Origin: Rhodospirillales bacterium
GTDB taxonomy: Bacteria > Pseudomonadota > Alphaproteobacteria > Kiloniellales > JACOMY01
Assembly: GCA_014324045.1 (NCBI GenBank)
Contig: JACOMY010000004.1
Coordinates: 1-64,000 of the forward strand
Length of the DNA: 64,000 nt
Direction of reading: 5' to 3'
Shown here one piece after another: positions 8,426 through 17,065 of the stretch; the first letter of the stretch is position 1; each line of letters opens with the position of its first letter. Made by a program: the position numbers and the translations under genes. The notes under the pieces were generated by a model that did not search any database, was not told where the DNA came from, and saw only the letters and a program-made list of their open reading frames with translations.

Positions 8426-9403
8426 ATGAGCGACCCAACCGGCCGGACCGGCCTCAGCCACCCCACTGCCCGGCCTGCCAACCCGCCCCAGCCCGGCACC
8501 GCCATGCGCAATGCCGATTGGCTGCGATTGTTCCTGCTCTCGTTGCTATGGGGCGGATCTTTCTTCTTCGGAGAGATCGCAGTCGAGGCCGTACCGCCGG
8601 TGACCCTGGCGGGCCTGCGCGTCTCCCTGGCGGCCTTGACTCTGGTGCTGCTCCTGGCTGCCGGCGGGCGCTTGGCGACCTTTGCGGCCTGGCCCTGGCC
8701 GGACCTGCTGGTCATGGGGCTGCTGAACAACGCCATTCCCTTCTCCCTGATCCTCTGGGGTCAAAGCGAAATCGACAGCGGGCCGGCAGCGATCTTGACC
8801 GCCACCACACCCTTCTGGACGCTCGTCCTGGCGACCTGGATGCTACCGTCGGACGGCTTGACGCCGCGTCGCCTCGCCGGATTGCTGCTGGGCCTCGCCG
8901 GGGTGGCGGTCCTGATCGGCCCCGATGCTCTGGAGGGATTGGGCGGTAGCCTATGGCATGAGATGGCGGTCCTGGGAGCCGCCCTCTCTTACGGTTGTGC
9001 CGCGCTTTGGGGGCGGCGGCTGAAGGGTCTGACCGTCTGGCAGGCTGCGGGCGGGCAACTGATCGGATCGAGTCTTATCCTGTTGCCCCTTGCCCTGGTC
9101 TTGGACCAACCTTGGTCCCTACCCTTCCCCGGCTTGGCCGCGAGCGCCTCCGTGCTCGGTCTGGCCCTCCTCAGCACCGCCTTGGCCTATCTGCTCTACT
9201 TCCGGATCCTGCGCAATGCCGGCCCGGCCAACCTGTCCCTCGTCACCATGCTGGTTCCGGCCTCGGCGCTGCTGCTGGGCGCGCTGTTCCTGGGCGAGCA
9301 GTTGGGCCGGACGGAGGCAGCCGGCTTGGCCTTCGTGTTGGCCGGTTTGATCGTTTTGGACGGCCGCATCGGGCGAATTTTCTCAAGCAAACAAACCTTC
9401 TAG
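8426..9403 (+). CDS. DMT-superfamily (EamA-type) membrane transporter
   Basis: This protein of about 325 residues has roughly ten hydrophobic segments arranged as two EamA repeats. The first repeat begins with LRLFLLSLLWGGSFFFGEIA; the second contains LLSTALAYLLYFRILRNAGP and LVPASALLLGALFLGE, a hallmark of EamA domains. Family members export metabolites or amino acids; the substrate cannot be read from sequence. I start at ATG 8426 (AAGGAC just upstream). ATG 8504, next to the first membrane segment, is an alternative. It stands alone upstream of pstS. Confidence 0.88.
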   Translation: MSDPTGRTGLSHPTARPANPPQPGTAMRNADWLRLFLLSLLWGGSFFFGEIAVEAVPPVTLAGLRVSLAALTLVLLLAAGGRLATFAAWPWPDLLVMGLLNNAIPFSLILWGQSEIDSGPAAILTATTPFWTLVLATWMLPSDGLTPRRLAGLLLGLAGVAVLIGPDALEGLGGSLWHEMAVLGAALSYGCAALWGRRLKGLTVWQAAGGQLIGSSLILLPLALVLDQPWSLPFPGLAASASVLGLALLSTALAYLLYFRILRNAGPANLSLVTMLVPASALLLGALFLGEQLGRTEAAGLAFVLAGLIVLDGRIGRIFSSKQTF

Positions 9404-9531
9404 ACTGCAGCGGGAGCAGTGCAAAACCCCAAGCCAGTCACAGTCACAAAACAATAACTTTTATATGGCTCCCGCAGCTCTAATTTCCGTTCCGCCTTCT
9501 GCGACAATGCTTCAAGGAATTGCCACGCACC

Positions 9532-10581
9532 ATGTGCAAACCCCTGCTTCTGGCGGCCGTTGCCGCCGTCAGCCTCGCCGCCAGTCTCGCCGCCGGGGGG
9601 GCCTCCGCGCGCGATCAGATCCGCATCGTCGGCTCCTCGACCGTCTATCCCTTCGCCATCGCCGTTGCCGAGGACTTCGGCCGTTCCACCGGCTTCCAGA
9701 CCCCGGCCGTCGAGTCCACCGGTTCCGGCGGCGGCCTGAAGCTGTTCTGCGAGGGCATCGGCGTCGGGACCCCGGATATCGCCAACGCTTCGCGTCCCAT
9801 CAAGACCTCCGAGATCGAGTTGTGCGAGGCCAATGGCGTCTTCGGCATCGTCGAGGTCAAGATCGGATTCGACGGCATCGTGCTCGCCAATGCCGTCCAG
9901 AGCCCGGTCTACGACTTGACCAAGGAGCAGATCTTCCTGGCGCTGGCCAAGAACCCGCCGAAGGACGGCGCGCTGCTGGCCAACCCCTACACCCGGTGGA
10001 ACGAGATCGACGGGAACCTGCCGGCCCACAAAATCGAAGTCTACGGTCCGCCGCCGACCTCCGGCACCCGCGACGCCTTCGTCGAGCTGGTTATGGAAGA
10101 GGCTTGCCAGAGCTTCGAGGTTTACGAAGCGATGACCAAGGCCGGCCGCAAGGCCTTTTGTGCCGAGATCCGCGAGGACGGTGCTTTCATCGAGGCCGGC
10201 GAGAACGACAACCTGATCGTCCAGAAGCTTGCGGCCAACCCGAATGCGCTGGGCATCTTCGGCTTCTCCTTCCTCGATCGGAATGCCGATAGGGTCCAAG
10301 GTTCGCCGGTCGACGGCGTCGCCCCGACCTTCGAGAACATCGCCGACGGCGCCTATCCGGTTTCCCGTTCGCTGTTCTTCTACGTCAAGAAGGCCCACAT
10401 CGGCGCGATCCCGGGTCTCGATCGCTATGTCGAGATCTTCACCGGCGATGCAGCCACGGGCCCGAACGGCTTCCTGGCCGACCGCGGTCTGATCCCGCTG
10501 CCGGAGGGCGAGCGCAAAACCGTGCGTGAGAACGCCACGGCCCTGAAGACCGTCAAAGAGCTTCGGAACCGCGGGAACTAA
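9532..10581 (+). CDS. pstS: Phosphate ABC transporter substrate-binding protein PstS
   Basis: This 349-residue periplasmic protein captures inorganic phosphate and hands it to PstCA. A signal peptide (about 1-27, ending in ASA) precedes the mature domain IRIVGSSTVYPFA, where the GSSTVYP loop binds phosphate. VESTGSGGGLKLFCEG and PTSGTRDAFVEL contribute the remaining binding loops. I chose ATG 9532, with AAGGA 12 nt upstream; the TTG four codons earlier lacks spacing. It is the first gene of pstSCAB-phoU-phoB. A strong hairpin separates it from pstC and may keep pstS mRNA more abundant. The family is PhoB-controlled, but I found no clear Pho box upstream. Confidence 0.96.
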   Translation: MCKPLLLAAVAAVSLAASLAAGGASARDQIRIVGSSTVYPFAIAVAEDFGRSTGFQTPAVESTGSGGGLKLFCEGIGVGTPDIANASRPIKTSEIELCEANGVFGIVEVKIGFDGIVLANAVQSPVYDLTKEQIFLALAKNPPKDGALLANPYTRWNEIDGNLPAHKIEVYGPPPTSGTRDAFVELVMEEACQSFEVYEAMTKAGRKAFCAEIREDGAFIEAGENDNLIVQKLAANPNALGIFGFSFLDRNADRVQGSPVDGVAPTFENIADGAYPVSRSLFFYVKKAHIGAIPGLDRYVEIFTGDAATGPNGFLADRGLIPLPEGERKTVRENATALKTVKELRNRGN

Positions 10582-10599
10582 GGATCTCGTCCCTGGATT

Positions 10600-10623
10600 G
10601 AAGGGCGGCAGCGGCCGCCCTTC
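10600..10623 (+). promoter_or_regulatory. Intercistronic hairpin between pstS and pstC
   Basis: GAAGGGCGGC and GCCGCCCTTC form a perfect 10-bp stem around the loop AGCG, 19 nt after the pstS stop codon. No T-run follows, so it is more likely an mRNA stabiliser or processing element, or a weak attenuator, than a full terminator. Such an element would give more PstS than PstCAB, as expected for a binding protein. Confidence 0.65.
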
Positions 10624-10675
10624 CGCCCTCCCTGGCATAGTGTTTCGATAGGATTCCTCGGCCGATGGGTCTTCA

Positions 10676-12052
10676 ATGACCGTTCTTTTCGTCATCCTTG
10701 CCGTCGTCCTAATCGCCCTAGCCGGCTACTTCACCGGCCGTCAGCGTGCGGAACTGGTCGCGGCCAGCAGCAAACTGCATTCGCAGCCGGGCTATCACGG
10801 CGCCTTCATTGCGCTTTGGACGGCGATCGCCGGCTTTGCGCTTATCCTCTTTTGGGTTATTTTCGAGCCTTGGCTCGCCCGTATGCTGCTGGTCTCCTGG
10901 CTGCCGACCGGCCAGCAAGAGCTGACCGCTGGGCAAGCGAACCTGGCCGTCGCCAATATCGTCAATCAGCTGACCGGCGGCATCCCCGCCGCCGGCCTGA
11001 CGCCCGGAGAACTGGCGGCGGCGGAGCGCTACGAGCGTTTTCGCAGCGCCGCCCGCTGGCTGCTGGTCGTCGTTGCCGTGGCCGTTTGTCTGGCTGCGGC
11101 CTGGCTTGGCCTGCGCCGTCTCTCGTCCTCCTTCAGGGCGCGCAACAAGGTGGAGTTCATCGTCCGCCTGGCGATGATCGTCGCCTCGGCCATCGCCATC
11201 CTGACCACTTTCGGCATCGTCTTTTCACTGCTGTTCGAGGCACTGCGCTTCTTCGCCCGCGTGCCGGTCTTCGATTTCCTCTTCGGCCTGCGCTGGAGCC
11301 CGCAGACAGCAATTCGGGCCGATCAGGTAGGCTCTTCCGGTGCCTTCGGCGCCATCCCGCTCATCGTGGGCACCCTGCTGATCACGGCTATCGCAATGCT
11401 AGTCGCCGTGCCCATCGGGCTCTTCTCCGCCGTCTATATGTCGGAGTACGCTGGCCGCCGCATGCGCAGCTTCGTCAAACCGGTTCTGGAGATCCTGGCC
11501 GGCATCCCGACCGTGGTCTACGGCTTTTTCGCCGCCTTGGTGATGGCGCCCACCTTCCGTTCTCTGGGTGAGAGTATGGGCATTCCGGTCTCGTCCGAAT
11601 CGGCACTGGCCGCCGGTGTGGTGATGGGCATCATGATCATCCCCTTCATCTCCTCACTTTCCGACGACGTGATGAACGCGGTGCCCCAGACCCTGCGCGA
11701 CGGCGCCTACGCCCTGGGCGCGAACAGGTCGGAGACCGTCAAACAGGTGATCCTGCCCGCCGCCCTGCCCGGAATCGTCGGCGCCGTGCTGCTGGCGGTC
11801 AGCCGCGCCATCGGCGAGACCATGATCGTGGTCATGGCCGCGGGCCTCGCCGCAAACCTGACCGCCAATCCCTTGGAAGCGGTCACCACCGTAACCGTCC
11901 AAATCGCCACCTTGCTGGTCGGCGATCAGGAGTTCGAGAGCGCCAAGACACTGTCCGCCTTCGCGCTGGGCCTGCTGCTCTTCGCCGTCACCTTGGCGCT
12001 GAACTTCTTCGCCCTGCGCATCGTACAAAAGTACCGGGAAAAATATGATTGA
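10676..12052 (+). CDS. pstC: Phosphate ABC transporter permease PstC
   Basis: This 458-residue inner-membrane permease is longer than E. coli PstC (about 320) because of an N-terminal extension of about 150 residues with extra membrane segments, as in other alphaproteobacteria. The binding-protein-dependent permease domain begins near residue 230. Its EAA loop reads DGAYALGANRSETVKQVILP (about 342-361) and contacts the ATPase PstB. It ends by overlapping pstA by 8 nt, implying translational coupling. It pairs with PstA to form the channel. Confidence 0.95.
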   Translation: MTVLFVILAVVLIALAGYFTGRQRAELVAASSKLHSQPGYHGAFIALWTAIAGFALILFWVIFEPWLARMLLVSWLPTGQQELTAGQANLAVANIVNQLTGGIPAAGLTPGELAAAERYERFRSAARWLLVVVAVAVCLAAAWLGLRRLSSSFRARNKVEFIVRLAMIVASAIAILTTFGIVFSLLFEALRFFARVPVFDFLFGLRWSPQTAIRADQVGSSGAFGAIPLIVGTLLITAIAMLVAVPIGLFSAVYMSEYAGRRMRSFVKPVLEILAGIPTVVYGFFAALVMAPTFRSLGESMGIPVSSESALAAGVVMGIMIIPFISSLSDDVMNAVPQTLRDGAYALGANRSETVKQVILPAALPGIVGAVLLAVSRAIGETMIVVMAAGLAANLTANPLEAVTTVTVQIATLLVGDQEFESAKTLSAFALGLLLFAVTLALNFFALRIVQKYREKYD

Positions 12053-13346
12053 CGCCACCCCCGGTCATGGTGCCGTCAAGCCGGACCTCTCGGCAAAGCG
12101 CCTACGCAAGCGTAAGCGCGCCGAGTTGCGCTTCCAGCTCTACGGGCTGGGCGCCATTCTGCTGGCGGTCGCCTTCCTGGTCTGGTTCCTGACCAAGATC
12201 GTCGTCACCGGCATCCCGGGCTTCTTCCAATCCTATGTGCTGCTTGAGGTGCCGATCGAAGCGGAACTGGTCGACCCCGAAGGCAAGAGAAGCGCCGAGG
12301 CCCTGCGGCGCGGGAACTACGCCAATCTCCTCCGGAACGCGCTGCTGAAGGAATTTCCCGACGCCGTCGGCCGCAGCGCACAGCGCGCGCTGACCGGCCT
12401 GCTGTCGCCGATTGCGCGCTACGATCTGCAAGATAAGGTACTGGCCGATCCGGCCTCGGTCGGTACCACGATCAGGCAGTGGTTCCTGCTGTCCGACGAC
12501 GTGGACCGCCTGCTGAAGGGCGAGACCACCGCGGCCATGCCGCAGGAAACCCGGCGCCTTAGCGATCGGCAGCTGGCCTGGATTGAGCAGCTGGCCGCGG
12601 ATGGGCGGATCGAGACCCGCTTCGATTGGAACTTCTTCACCGCCGGCAACAGCGCCGAACCGGAAGCTGCGGGCCTTGGCGCGGCCATGATCGGTTCGCT
12701 CTACACCATGCTGGTGATGGTCGCGCTCTGCGTGCCGGTCGGCGTCATGGCGGCGATTTACCTGGAAGAATTTGCCCCCAGGAACAGGCTGACCGGCATC
12801 ATCGAGATCAACATCAACAATCTGGCGGCGGTGCCCTCGATTGTCTTCGGCTTGCTGGGGCTTGCGGTCTTCCTGGGCTTCTTCGGCCTGCCGCGCTCCG
12901 CCCCCCTGGCGGGCGGCCTGGTGCTGGCATTGATGACCCTGCCGACCGTCATCATCGCCACGCGTGCAGCCCTGAAGGCGGTGCCGCCCTCGATCCGGCA
13001 GGGCGCAGTGGCGCTGGGCGCTTCGAAACTGCAAGCGGTCACGCACCATGTGCTGCCTCTGGCGTTGCCTGGAATCCTGACCGGCACCATCATCGGCGTG
13101 GCCCAGGCTTTGGGCGAGACCGCACCGCTGCTGATGATCGGCATGTTCGCCTTTGTGCAATCCACACCGGGCAGCATCTTCGATACCTCGACGGCGATCC
13201 CGGTGCAGATCTATTCCTGGGCCGACCAGGCAGAGCGGGCCTACGAAGCGAAGACCTCGGCCGCAATTCTGGTACTTCTGGCCTGCCTGATCCTGATGAA
13301 TGCGGTGGCGATTCTGTTACGGCGGCGATTCGAGCGGCGCTGGTAA
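12045..13346 (+). CDS. pstA: Phosphate ABC transporter permease PstA
   Basis: This 433-residue inner-membrane permease has one N-terminal membrane segment, a long periplasmic insert (about 65-205, between the first segment and the core) and the permease core beginning near LGAAMIGSLYTMLVMVAL. The EAA loop reads GAVALGASKLQAVTHHVLPL (about 322-341). DUF3333-like N-terminal regions of this sort are usual in alphaproteobacterial PstA. It starts inside the end of pstC (ATG 12045) and is followed 12 nt later by pstB. Confidence 0.95.
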   Translation: MIDATPGHGAVKPDLSAKRLRKRKRAELRFQLYGLGAILLAVAFLVWFLTKIVVTGIPGFFQSYVLLEVPIEAELVDPEGKRSAEALRRGNYANLLRNALLKEFPDAVGRSAQRALTGLLSPIARYDLQDKVLADPASVGTTIRQWFLLSDDVDRLLKGETTAAMPQETRRLSDRQLAWIEQLAADGRIETRFDWNFFTAGNSAEPEAAGLGAAMIGSLYTMLVMVALCVPVGVMAAIYLEEFAPRNRLTGIIEININNLAAVPSIVFGLLGLAVFLGFFGLPRSAPLAGGLVLALMTLPTVIIATRAALKAVPPSIRQGAVALGASKLQAVTHHVLPLALPGILTGTIIGVAQALGETAPLLMIGMFAFVQSTPGSIFDTSTAIPVQIYSWADQAERAYEAKTSAAILVLLACLILMNAVAILLRRRFERRW

Positions 13347-13358
13347 GGCGGTGATAAA

Positions 13359-14225
13359 ATGACAGGGGATAGGAGCAAGGCCGGCCTCCCGGATCCCTTG
13401 AGCGAAGCCTGGGGATCGATGCGCGAAGCTCGGGCGTCGATCGCGGCGCAAAGGGCGGGACCGCTGCCGGCGGCCAAGATGTCGGCGCGCGATTGCAACG
13501 TCTTCTACGCCGGGGCCCATGCCCTGAAGCATGTGGATCTCGACATTCCGGCACGCCAGGTCATGTCGCTGATCGGCCCCTCCGGTTGCGGCAAGTCCAC
13601 CTTCCTGCGCTGCCTCAACCGCATGAACGACGTAATCGACGGCTGCCGCGTAAGCGGCGATCTTCGGCTCGACGGGCAGGACATCTACGATCCCAGGCTG
13701 GACGTGGTCCAGCTGCGCGCGCGCGTCGGCATGGTGTTCCAGAAACCCAACCCCTTTCCCAAGTCGATCTTCGACAACATTGCCTACGGCCCGCGGATTC
13801 ACGGCATCGCCAGGAACAGCGGCATGCTGGAAGAGGTCGTTGCTACCAGCCTGCAACGGGCCGGGCTTTGGGAGGAAGTCAAGGACCGCCTGAACGAACC
13901 CGGCACCGGCCTGTCGGGCGGTCAGCAGCAGCGGTTGTGCATCGCCCGCGCCATTGCGGTCAGCCCCGAAGTCATTCTGATGGACGAACCCTGCTCTGCG
14001 CTGGACCCCATCGCGACGGCCAAGATCGAACAGCTGATCGACGATCTGCGCCGGAACTTCACCATCGTGATCGTCACGCACTCCATGCAGCAGGCGGCGC
14101 GCGTATCGCAACGCACCGCCTTTTTCCACTTGGGCAGCCTGGTGGAAAGCGGGCCGACCGACGAGATCTTCACAAACCCGGAGGACGAGCGTACGCAAGG
14201 CTATATCACCGGCCGCTACGGCTGA
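13359..14225 (+). CDS. pstB: Phosphate ABC transporter ATPase PstB
   Basis: This 288-residue cytoplasmic ATPase powers PstSCA. It shows Walker [10 protein letters not shown] (about 69-77), the Q-loop [12 protein letters not shown], the ABC signature LSGGQQQR (about 185-192), Walker [14 protein letters not shown] and the switch His in [11 protein letters not shown]. An unstructured tail of about 40 residues precedes the usual PstB start. The end [10 protein letters not shown] is the standard PstB C-terminus. It lies 12 nt after pstA; a 190-nt gap with an inverted repeat separates it from phoU. Confidence 0.97.
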   Translation: MTGDRSKAGLPDPLSEAWGSMREARASIAAQRAGPLPAAKMSARDCNVFYAGAHALKHVDLDIPARQVMSLIGPSGCGKSTFLRCLNRMNDVIDGCRVSGDLRLDGQDIYDPRLDVVQLRARVGMVFQKPNPFPKSIFDNIAYGPRIHGIARNSGMLEEVVATSLQRAGLWEEVKDRLNEPGTGLSGGQQQRLCIARAIAVSPEVILMDEPCSALDPIATAKIEQLIDDLRRNFTIVIVTHSMQQAARVSQRTAFFHLGSLVESGPTDEIFTNPEDERTQGYITGRYG

Positions 14226-14315
14226 TGGCAGATCTGCATCGCAAAGGCTGCCGGAACCGCCCAAGGAATCGCCCAGCGTACAGGACCGCGGCGGTGGCAC
14301 AGCTAGGAATAGGCG

Positions 14316-14352
14316 CAGCCCATCCGATTCTACGCTGGATCCCGATGGGCTG
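14316..14352 (+). promoter_or_regulatory. Inverted repeat between pstB and phoU
   Basis: CAGCCCATC and GATGGGCTG form a 9-bp stem around a 19-nt loop in the 190-nt gap. There is no T-run after it, so a classical terminator is unlikely. It may be an attenuator or processing site that sets phoU-phoB apart from pstSCAB. Confidence 0.4.
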
Positions 14353-14415
14353 GGTGCCGATGGTAAGTTGGCTATTGCCCGGATCGCTTGTACAAACCCT
14401 AAGGAGAGTGACGGC

Positions 14416-15141
14416 ATGACCGGGCAAGGCGGCGGCCACATCGTTAAATCCTTCGACGACAACCTCGATTTGCTGCGGCAGACCGTCGTGCGGATGGGCG
14501 GCATAACCGAATCGCAGCTGCAGCGCGCCGTGCAGGCGCTGAGCCGCCGCGACGCCGGCATGGCCGCCGAGGTGGTGCGCGACGATGCCGATGTCGATGC
14601 GCTGGAGCAGGAAGTCAGCAACCAGGCGGTTCGTCTGCTGGCACTGCGCCAGCCCATGGCCAACGACCTGCGCGAGATCGTCGCTGCACTGAAGATCGCA
14701 AGCGATCTGGAACGCATCGGCGACTACTCGGCCAACATGGCGAAGCGCTGCATCGCGCTCACTCAGCTGCCCAGCATGCGGCCGGCAAGCGCCATTCCGC
14801 GCCTGGCCCGTTTGGTGCAGGAGATCGTCAGGCAAAGCATCGACGCCTACGTAACCCGCAATCCGGAAGGTGCGCTCGAGGTCTGGCGGCGCGACGAAGA
14901 AGTGGATGAGGTCTACAGCGGCCTTTTCCGGGAACTCCTGACCTATATGATGGAAGATCCCCGTAACATCACGCCTTGCACGCATTTGATGTTCATTGCC
15001 AAGAATGTAGAACGTATCGGCGACCATGCGACCAACCTCGCAGAGGTGCTGTATTATCAGGTGACCGGTAAAACGATCGCCGGCGGCCGGCCGAAGGGCG
15101 ATGCTTCGCCTTTCGAGGTGGCGCAACCGGAGGATGGCTAG
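14416..15141 (+). CDS. phoU: Phosphate signalling protein PhoU
   Basis: This 241-residue cytoplasmic all-helical protein links the Pst transporter to the PhoR/PhoB two-component system and restrains uptake when phosphate is ample. The two PhoU repeats carry the metal-binding pattern ExxxD: DLERIGDYSANMA (about 101-113) and NVERIGDHATNLAE (about 203-216). The ATG at 14416 has AAGGAG 9 nt upstream; a longer reading frame is not family-like. phoB follows after 12 nt. Confidence 0.96.
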   Translation: MTGQGGGHIVKSFDDNLDLLRQTVVRMGGITESQLQRAVQALSRRDAGMAAEVVRDDADVDALEQEVSNQAVRLLALRQPMANDLREIVAALKIASDLERIGDYSANMAKRCIALTQLPSMRPASAIPRLARLVQEIVRQSIDAYVTRNPEGALEVWRRDEEVDEVYSGLFRELLTYMMEDPRNITPCTHLMFIAKNVERIGDHATNLAEVLYYQVTGKTIAGGRPKGDASPFEVAQPEDG

Positions 15142-15153
15142 AGGGGGAAACGC

Positions 15154-15867
15154 ATGACGCTGGCCAACAAACCGCTGGTGCTGGTGGTGGAGGACGAGCC
15201 CCCCCTGGTTACGCTTCTGCGCTACAATCTGGAACGTGCAGGCTTCCGCGTGACCGAAGCGGGCGACGGTAAAGAGGCCCTGGTGCTTTGCCGGGAGGAG
15301 CGTCCCGACATTGTCCTGCTGGATTGGATGCTGCCGCATATATCCGGTCTGGAGGTGTGCCGCCGGCTGCGGCGGGGGCAGGAAACGCGCAAGGTTCCGA
15401 TCGTCCTGCTGACCGCGCGCGGCGAAGAGAACGACAAGGTCCGCGGCCTCGATTCCGGTGCCGACGACTACATCACCAAGCCCTTTTCGCCGGCGGAATT
15501 GATCAGCCGCTTGCGCGCCGTCCTGCGGCGCGCGGAGGCAACCATGGCATCGGCGGTTCTCCAGTTCGAAGATCTGACCGTGAACCTGGCGGTGCATAGG
15601 GTGATGCGCGCCGGCCGCGAGGTGCGCCTGGGCCCCACCGAGTTCCGCCTGCTGCGCTATCTCCTGGAGCATCAGGGCCGGGTCTTTAGCCGCGAACAGC
15701 TGTTGGCTGCCGTCTGGGGCCGGGACGTCCATGTTGAGCCACGCACCGTGGATGTACACATCCGCCGCCTGCGCAAATCCCTGAACGGGAACAAGGAACG
15801 CGACCTCATTCGCACCGTCCGCTCCGCCGGCTATGCCTTGGACCGGGACGCCATCGTCGTCGCCTGA
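15154..15867 (+). CDS. phoB: Phosphate regulon response regulator PhoB
   Basis: This 237-residue OmpR/PhoB-class regulator has a receiver domain (about 7-122) with the acidic pair in VVEDEPP, the phospho-accepting Asp in VLLDWMLP (about residue 56), the switch Thr in LLTARGE and the Lys in YITKPFSP. The winged-helix DNA-binding domain (about 135-232) includes GPTEFRLLRYLLE, the recognition helix region VDVHIRRLRKSL and RTVRSAGYAL. It would activate pst genes when phosphorylated by PhoR, but no phoR is present in the window. It is the last gene of the cluster. Confidence 0.95.
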   Translation: MTLANKPLVLVVEDEPPLVTLLRYNLERAGFRVTEAGDGKEALVLCREERPDIVLLDWMLPHISGLEVCRRLRRGQETRKVPIVLLTARGEENDKVRGLDSGADDYITKPFSPAELISRLRAVLRRAEATMASAVLQFEDLTVNLAVHRVMRAGREVRLGPTEFRLLRYLLEHQGRVFSREQLLAAVWGRDVHVEPRTVDVHIRRLRKSLNGNKERDLIRTVRSAGYALDRDAIVVA

Positions 15868-15979
15868 GCGCCGCTTCCGGCCGATCCCCGCGCGACAGCG
15901 GTCATTGGACAGAATTGCGATGACCGCAGGGAGAACAGGGGTGCAAAGGTTCCGGGCGGCCCTGCATGCACCGAGGCCG

Positions 15980-16012
15980 GATCGCTAACACCCCAGATCG
16001 CTAACACTGGGG
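15980..16012 (+). repeat. 16-bp-period tandem duplication with hairpin after phoB
   Basis: GATCGCTAACAC occurs at 15980-15991 and 15996-16007. The second copy also takes part in a hairpin, CCCCAG with CTGGGG around a 10-nt loop (15991-16012). It lies between the converging phoB and the membrane-protein operon, so it could serve as a weak terminator, though no T-run follows. Confidence 0.7.
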
Positions 16013-16018
16013 CTTCGA

Positions 16019-16300
16019 TCAGGTATCTTTCTGTCCGCTCTCTTTCCGTCTACCTAGGCCACCCAGGCGCCCGCCCAGATAATCGGCGGCGAACTGGATG
16101 AGAGAGAGCGATCCGAAGGTGATGATGGCCAGAATCAGATAGCGGTAAGGCCATAGGAGCGTCCCGCGAACCTGCCCGACGCGCTCATAGCCGGCCCAGG
16201 AGACGAGGCCGAAGAGCAAGTGGTCGATCTCCTCGAAACCGAGCCAGACGAGACCGGTCAAGAGCAGGAAGACGGCCAGGCCGCACAAACGCAGGACCAT
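16019..16300 (-). CDS. Small two-segment membrane protein of the Rieske operon
   Basis: This 93-residue protein has two hydrophobic stretches (about 5-22 and 50-75) and a basic, polar tail (GRRKESGQKDT). I recognise no family; the spacing resembles small TRAP- or reductase-associated membrane subunits, but that is only resemblance. It starts 3 nt after the stop of the preceding gene, so it is the fourth and last member of the four-gene operon 18476-16019. It presumably acts with the ferric-reductase/Rieske protein in the inner membrane. Confidence 0.65.
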   Translation of the reverse strand: MVLRLCGLAVFLLLTGLVWLGFEEIDHLLFGLVSWAGYERVGQVRGTLLWPYRYLILAIITFGSLSLIQFAADYLGGRLGGLGRRKESGQKDT

Positions 16301-16303
16301 GGC

Positions 16304-17065
16304 CTAAAGCACCTCCAGGCTGTCGGGGGCGATCTTGAAGATCAGCAGGGCGCCCCGCCGCTCAATCTCCCCCTCCAGCGAGACCAGAACGGCGGTGTCG
16401 TTCAGGATCTCCGCCGGCAGCGGGCCGCCGTCGGGGCCGGCCATCAGGAAAAAGCTTTCTCCTTCGACGGGACCGGTGGAGGCGAAGACCGGCGGCACGC
16501 CGCCGATCAGGCAGAGATTGGCACAGGCCTTATGTGCCAGGCCTTGGCCCGGCCGCATCGCCCCGGCATAGCACTTGCCGTCGCAGATCTCTCCGGTCAG
16601 GCGCCAACGCCCGAGCGGGACCGCCGGCGGCAGCGCAACCCCTGTCCCCCCGGCAGCCTGCAAGCCGTTTGTCCCGCCGGCCAGTTGCAGCATGTCGAGG
16701 CTACCGCGCTTGAGCGGCACACCGCTGGCGGCAACCAGCGACCCGTTCAAGGGATTGGCACGGTCCTGGACGCCGCGCTTGCCCAAACCCGACAGGAGCA
16801 AAGGCGTTCCCGCAGGATAGCGTGCACTCTCCACTACAAAGAGGGTCGGATAGGGCTCCGCCATCAGCACGGCAGTCAGGCTTTGGCGTCCGTAACGGGG
16901 GGAACCCCCGTCACCCGGATCGTTCTGGGTGGCGCCGATCAGGAATCCGGCGCCGCCGAACAGAACCATCAATACCGCGCAGAGGGCCGGAACGAAGCGC
17001 CTGAGCCCTTTCGGCAGCTTCTTCGACCAACCGAGGAAGAAGGGCTCCGGCTTGGAGGCGCTCAT
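16304..17065 (-). CDS. Membrane-anchored protein with a Cys4-His motif, partner of the Rieske protein
   Basis: This 253-residue protein has one membrane anchor (about 25-45), so most of it faces the periplasm. Near the C-terminus it carries a compact motif: C161DGKC165, then GAMRPGQGLAHKACANLC (H178, C181, C185) and GGVPP. The two CxxxC pairs plus a His suggest a metal or redox site, or two disulfides. I have seen this motif in uncharacterised proteins but know of no assigned function. It starts by an ATGA overlap with the ferric-reductase/Rieske gene, so the two are translationally coupled and probably work together. The start at 17065 is set by that overlap; the longer upstream frame is a shadow. 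Confidence 0.75.
   Translation of the reverse strand: MSASKPEPFFLGWSKKLPKGLRRFVPALCAVLMVLFGGAGFLIGATQNDPGDGGSPRYGRQSLTAVLMAEPYPTLFVVESARYPAGTPLLLSGLGKRGVQDRANPLNGSLVAASGVPLKRGSLDMLQLAGGTNGLQAAGGTGVALPPAVPLGRWRLTGEICDGKCYAGAMRPGQGLAHKACANLCLIGGVPPVFASTGPVEGESFFLMAGPDGGPLPAEILNDTAVLVSLEGEIERRGALLIFKIAPDSLEVL

Noticed and set aside
9404-9531. CAGTCACAGTCAC upstream of pstS as a Pho box
   Set aside because: The repeats are 6 bp apart rather than 11 and read CAGTCA, not CTGTCA; I could not support PhoB binding.
13317-15759. Two long minus-strand frames (466 and 517 codons) opposite pstB-phoU-phoB
   Set aside because: They mirror strongly conserved plus-strand genes, are low-complexity in translation and match no family; high GC makes such shadows common.
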